Shown here one piece after another: positions 14,701-15,332 of a stretch of 15,332 nt of DNA. A program made the translations under genes and the position numbers. Each line of letters begins with the position of its first letter. The first letter of the stretch is position 1. Origin of the DNA: DATLAN01 sp035527455 (GTDB taxonomy: Bacteria; Planctomycetota; Planctomycetia; Pirellulales; Thermoguttaceae); contig DATLAN010000645.1 in NCBI GenBank assembly GCA_035527455.1, positions 1 to 15,332 on the forward strand, in the 5' to 3' direction. The notes under the pieces were generated by a model. It was given only the letters and a program-made list of their open reading frames with translations. It was not told where the DNA came from and did not search any database.

Positions 14701-15332
14701 GGTTTCTGTGCCTCTTTCCAGGTTTCGTATTCTTCCAGGACTTTTCGGGCTTGGGCCGCTTTGCGTTCCCATGCCTGTCGCTTGGCGTCATCGGGTGTTG
14801 GCACTTGCGCGGCGCTGGGATCTTCCGGCGTCTCTGCCAGCCGATATTCGCCATCGATCCAACAGGGCCAGTCGTCGGTACGGAATGGAGCCGCCGGCCC
14901 GGCACGGTTGCCGAAGTCCCCCACCGGATGAACTCCCCACGCATAGCGCACGGCGACCGGGTCATCGACCAGCGCGCTCGATGCGGCGAACTTGCCGCCG
15001 TCGACCGCCTCCACCCCGGCCGGATAGAAATGGCGATCTGCGCCGGCGATGACGAATCCTCCGGGCGCCACGCGCAGGCCGTATCTCGAACTTGGATAGC
15101 TGCCCTTGGTGAACGTCAGCAGGATCCGATTGCCGTCCTTCTCCCACGATTCGAGCAGCGGAATATTGTACTCGATCCCCTCGACTCCGTAGACGTCGGC
15201 CAGAGCCCAGCGGGCCGCACGTTCGCCGATCGGCCGCTTGTAGGGAGAGTGCATTGGGTTGTGCGCCAGGACGTTGGTACACACCAGGCCTGTGCTGCCG
15301 TGTTGAAGATGAGCGTTCGTCTGTGCCTCGCG
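14697..15332 (-). CDS. C-terminal part of a sialate O-acetylesterase-type carbohydrate esterase (partial)
   Basis: The gene enters from the window edge. 212 codons remain and end in TGA at 14697-14699, overlapping the GH51 start. It opens with REAQTNAHL, then NPMHSPYKRPIGERAARWAL, the segment that carries the catalytic His of SASA/SGNH-type O-acetylesterases (usually xHPxxKxxxGER). Here the His is in MHSP. Later parts are LLTFTKGSY, FVIAGADRHFYPAGVEAVDG, PVAVRYAWGVHPV and APFRTDDWP, the usual beta-sandwich end with the RTDxWP signature. A charged tail of about 45 residues, including a probable helix (RQAWERKAAQARKVLEEYE), is an extension. The enzyme removes acetyl esters from sugars outside the cytoplasm. 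The nucleophilic Ser lies beyond the window. Confidence 0.85.
   Translation of the reverse strand, partial: REAQTNAHLQHGSTGLVCTNVLAHNPMHSPYKRPIGERAARWALADVYGVEGIEYNIPLLESWEKDGNRILLTFTKGSYPSSRYGLRVAPGGFVIAGADRHFYPAGVEAVDGGKFAASSALVDDPVAVRYAWGVHPVGDFGNRAGPAAPFRTDDWPCWIDGEYRLAETPEDPSAAQVPTPDDAKRQAWERKAAQARKVLEEYETWKEAQKP

Noticed and set aside
13708..14931. Plus-strand open frame of 407 codons
   Set aside because: It is antisense to the GH51 gene, which has intact catalytic residues, and the shadow shows no domain.
1..15332. CRISPR array, phage or defence system
   Set aside because: No regularly spaced repeats, integrase, nuclease or toxin-antitoxin pair was found. The only mobile traces are the IS66 remnant and the palindromic repeat.

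Overview
The window looks like planctomycete DNA, probably Pirellulales-like. It is GC-rich and carries two secreted formylglycine-type sulfatases, an exported methyltransferase-like/beta-propeller fusion, a PhoD-like metallophosphatase, a sialate-O-acetylesterase-type esterase, a GH51 arabinofuranosidase and an IS66 remnant with the helper-TnpB-TnpC layout common in that phylum. This assignment rests on gene content and protein style only; no rRNA or other phylogenetic marker is present.

Layout. (1) 1-225: the 3' end of a plus-strand membrane transporter. It converges on a minus-strand operon across two near-identical back-to-back intrinsic terminators (285-390). (2) 434-3626, minus: sulfatase, then a 58-nt gap, then an MFS transporter with a DUF11/Ig-like domain inserted in its TM7-TM8 loop. 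(3) 3627-3865: a divergent promoter region with operator-like inverted repeats, then the plus-strand PhoD-like phosphatase (3866-5725). (4) 5726-7291: a perfect 32-bp inverted repeat (REPIN-like or terminator), a truncated ElyC/SanA/YdcF-type membrane fragment, and rfbB (dTDP-glucose 4,6-dehydratase). (5) 7292-8010: a gene graveyard with an internally deleted IS66 element and a rearranged piece of a second methyltransferase/propeller gene. (6) 7970-15332, minus: a run of carbohydrate-processing genes, in transcription order a partial sialate O-acetylesterase, GH51 arabinofuranosidase (ATGA overlap), an orphan C-terminal fragment, a second sulfatase and the large methyltransferase-like/propeller protein, whose C-terminus is fused out of frame to the decayed copy.

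How it fits together. Most intact products carry signal peptides and act on esters or glycosidic bonds: two sulfatases, a carbohydrate esterase, an arabinofuranosidase and a phosphoesterase. The MFS transporter, placed after the first sulfatase, is a natural candidate for uptake of a released product. I read the window as two neighbouring catabolic loci for decorated (sulfated, acetylated, arabinose-containing) polysaccharide, separated by a repeat- and IS-scarred junction that also holds rfbB. No SusC/SusD pair, regulator or sulfatase-activating enzyme is visible. The most unusual items are the transporter with an extracytoplasmic Ig-like insertion, the exported methyltransferase-like/propeller protein with its chimeric tail and fragmentary second copy, and the perfect nested palindrome at 5776-5853.
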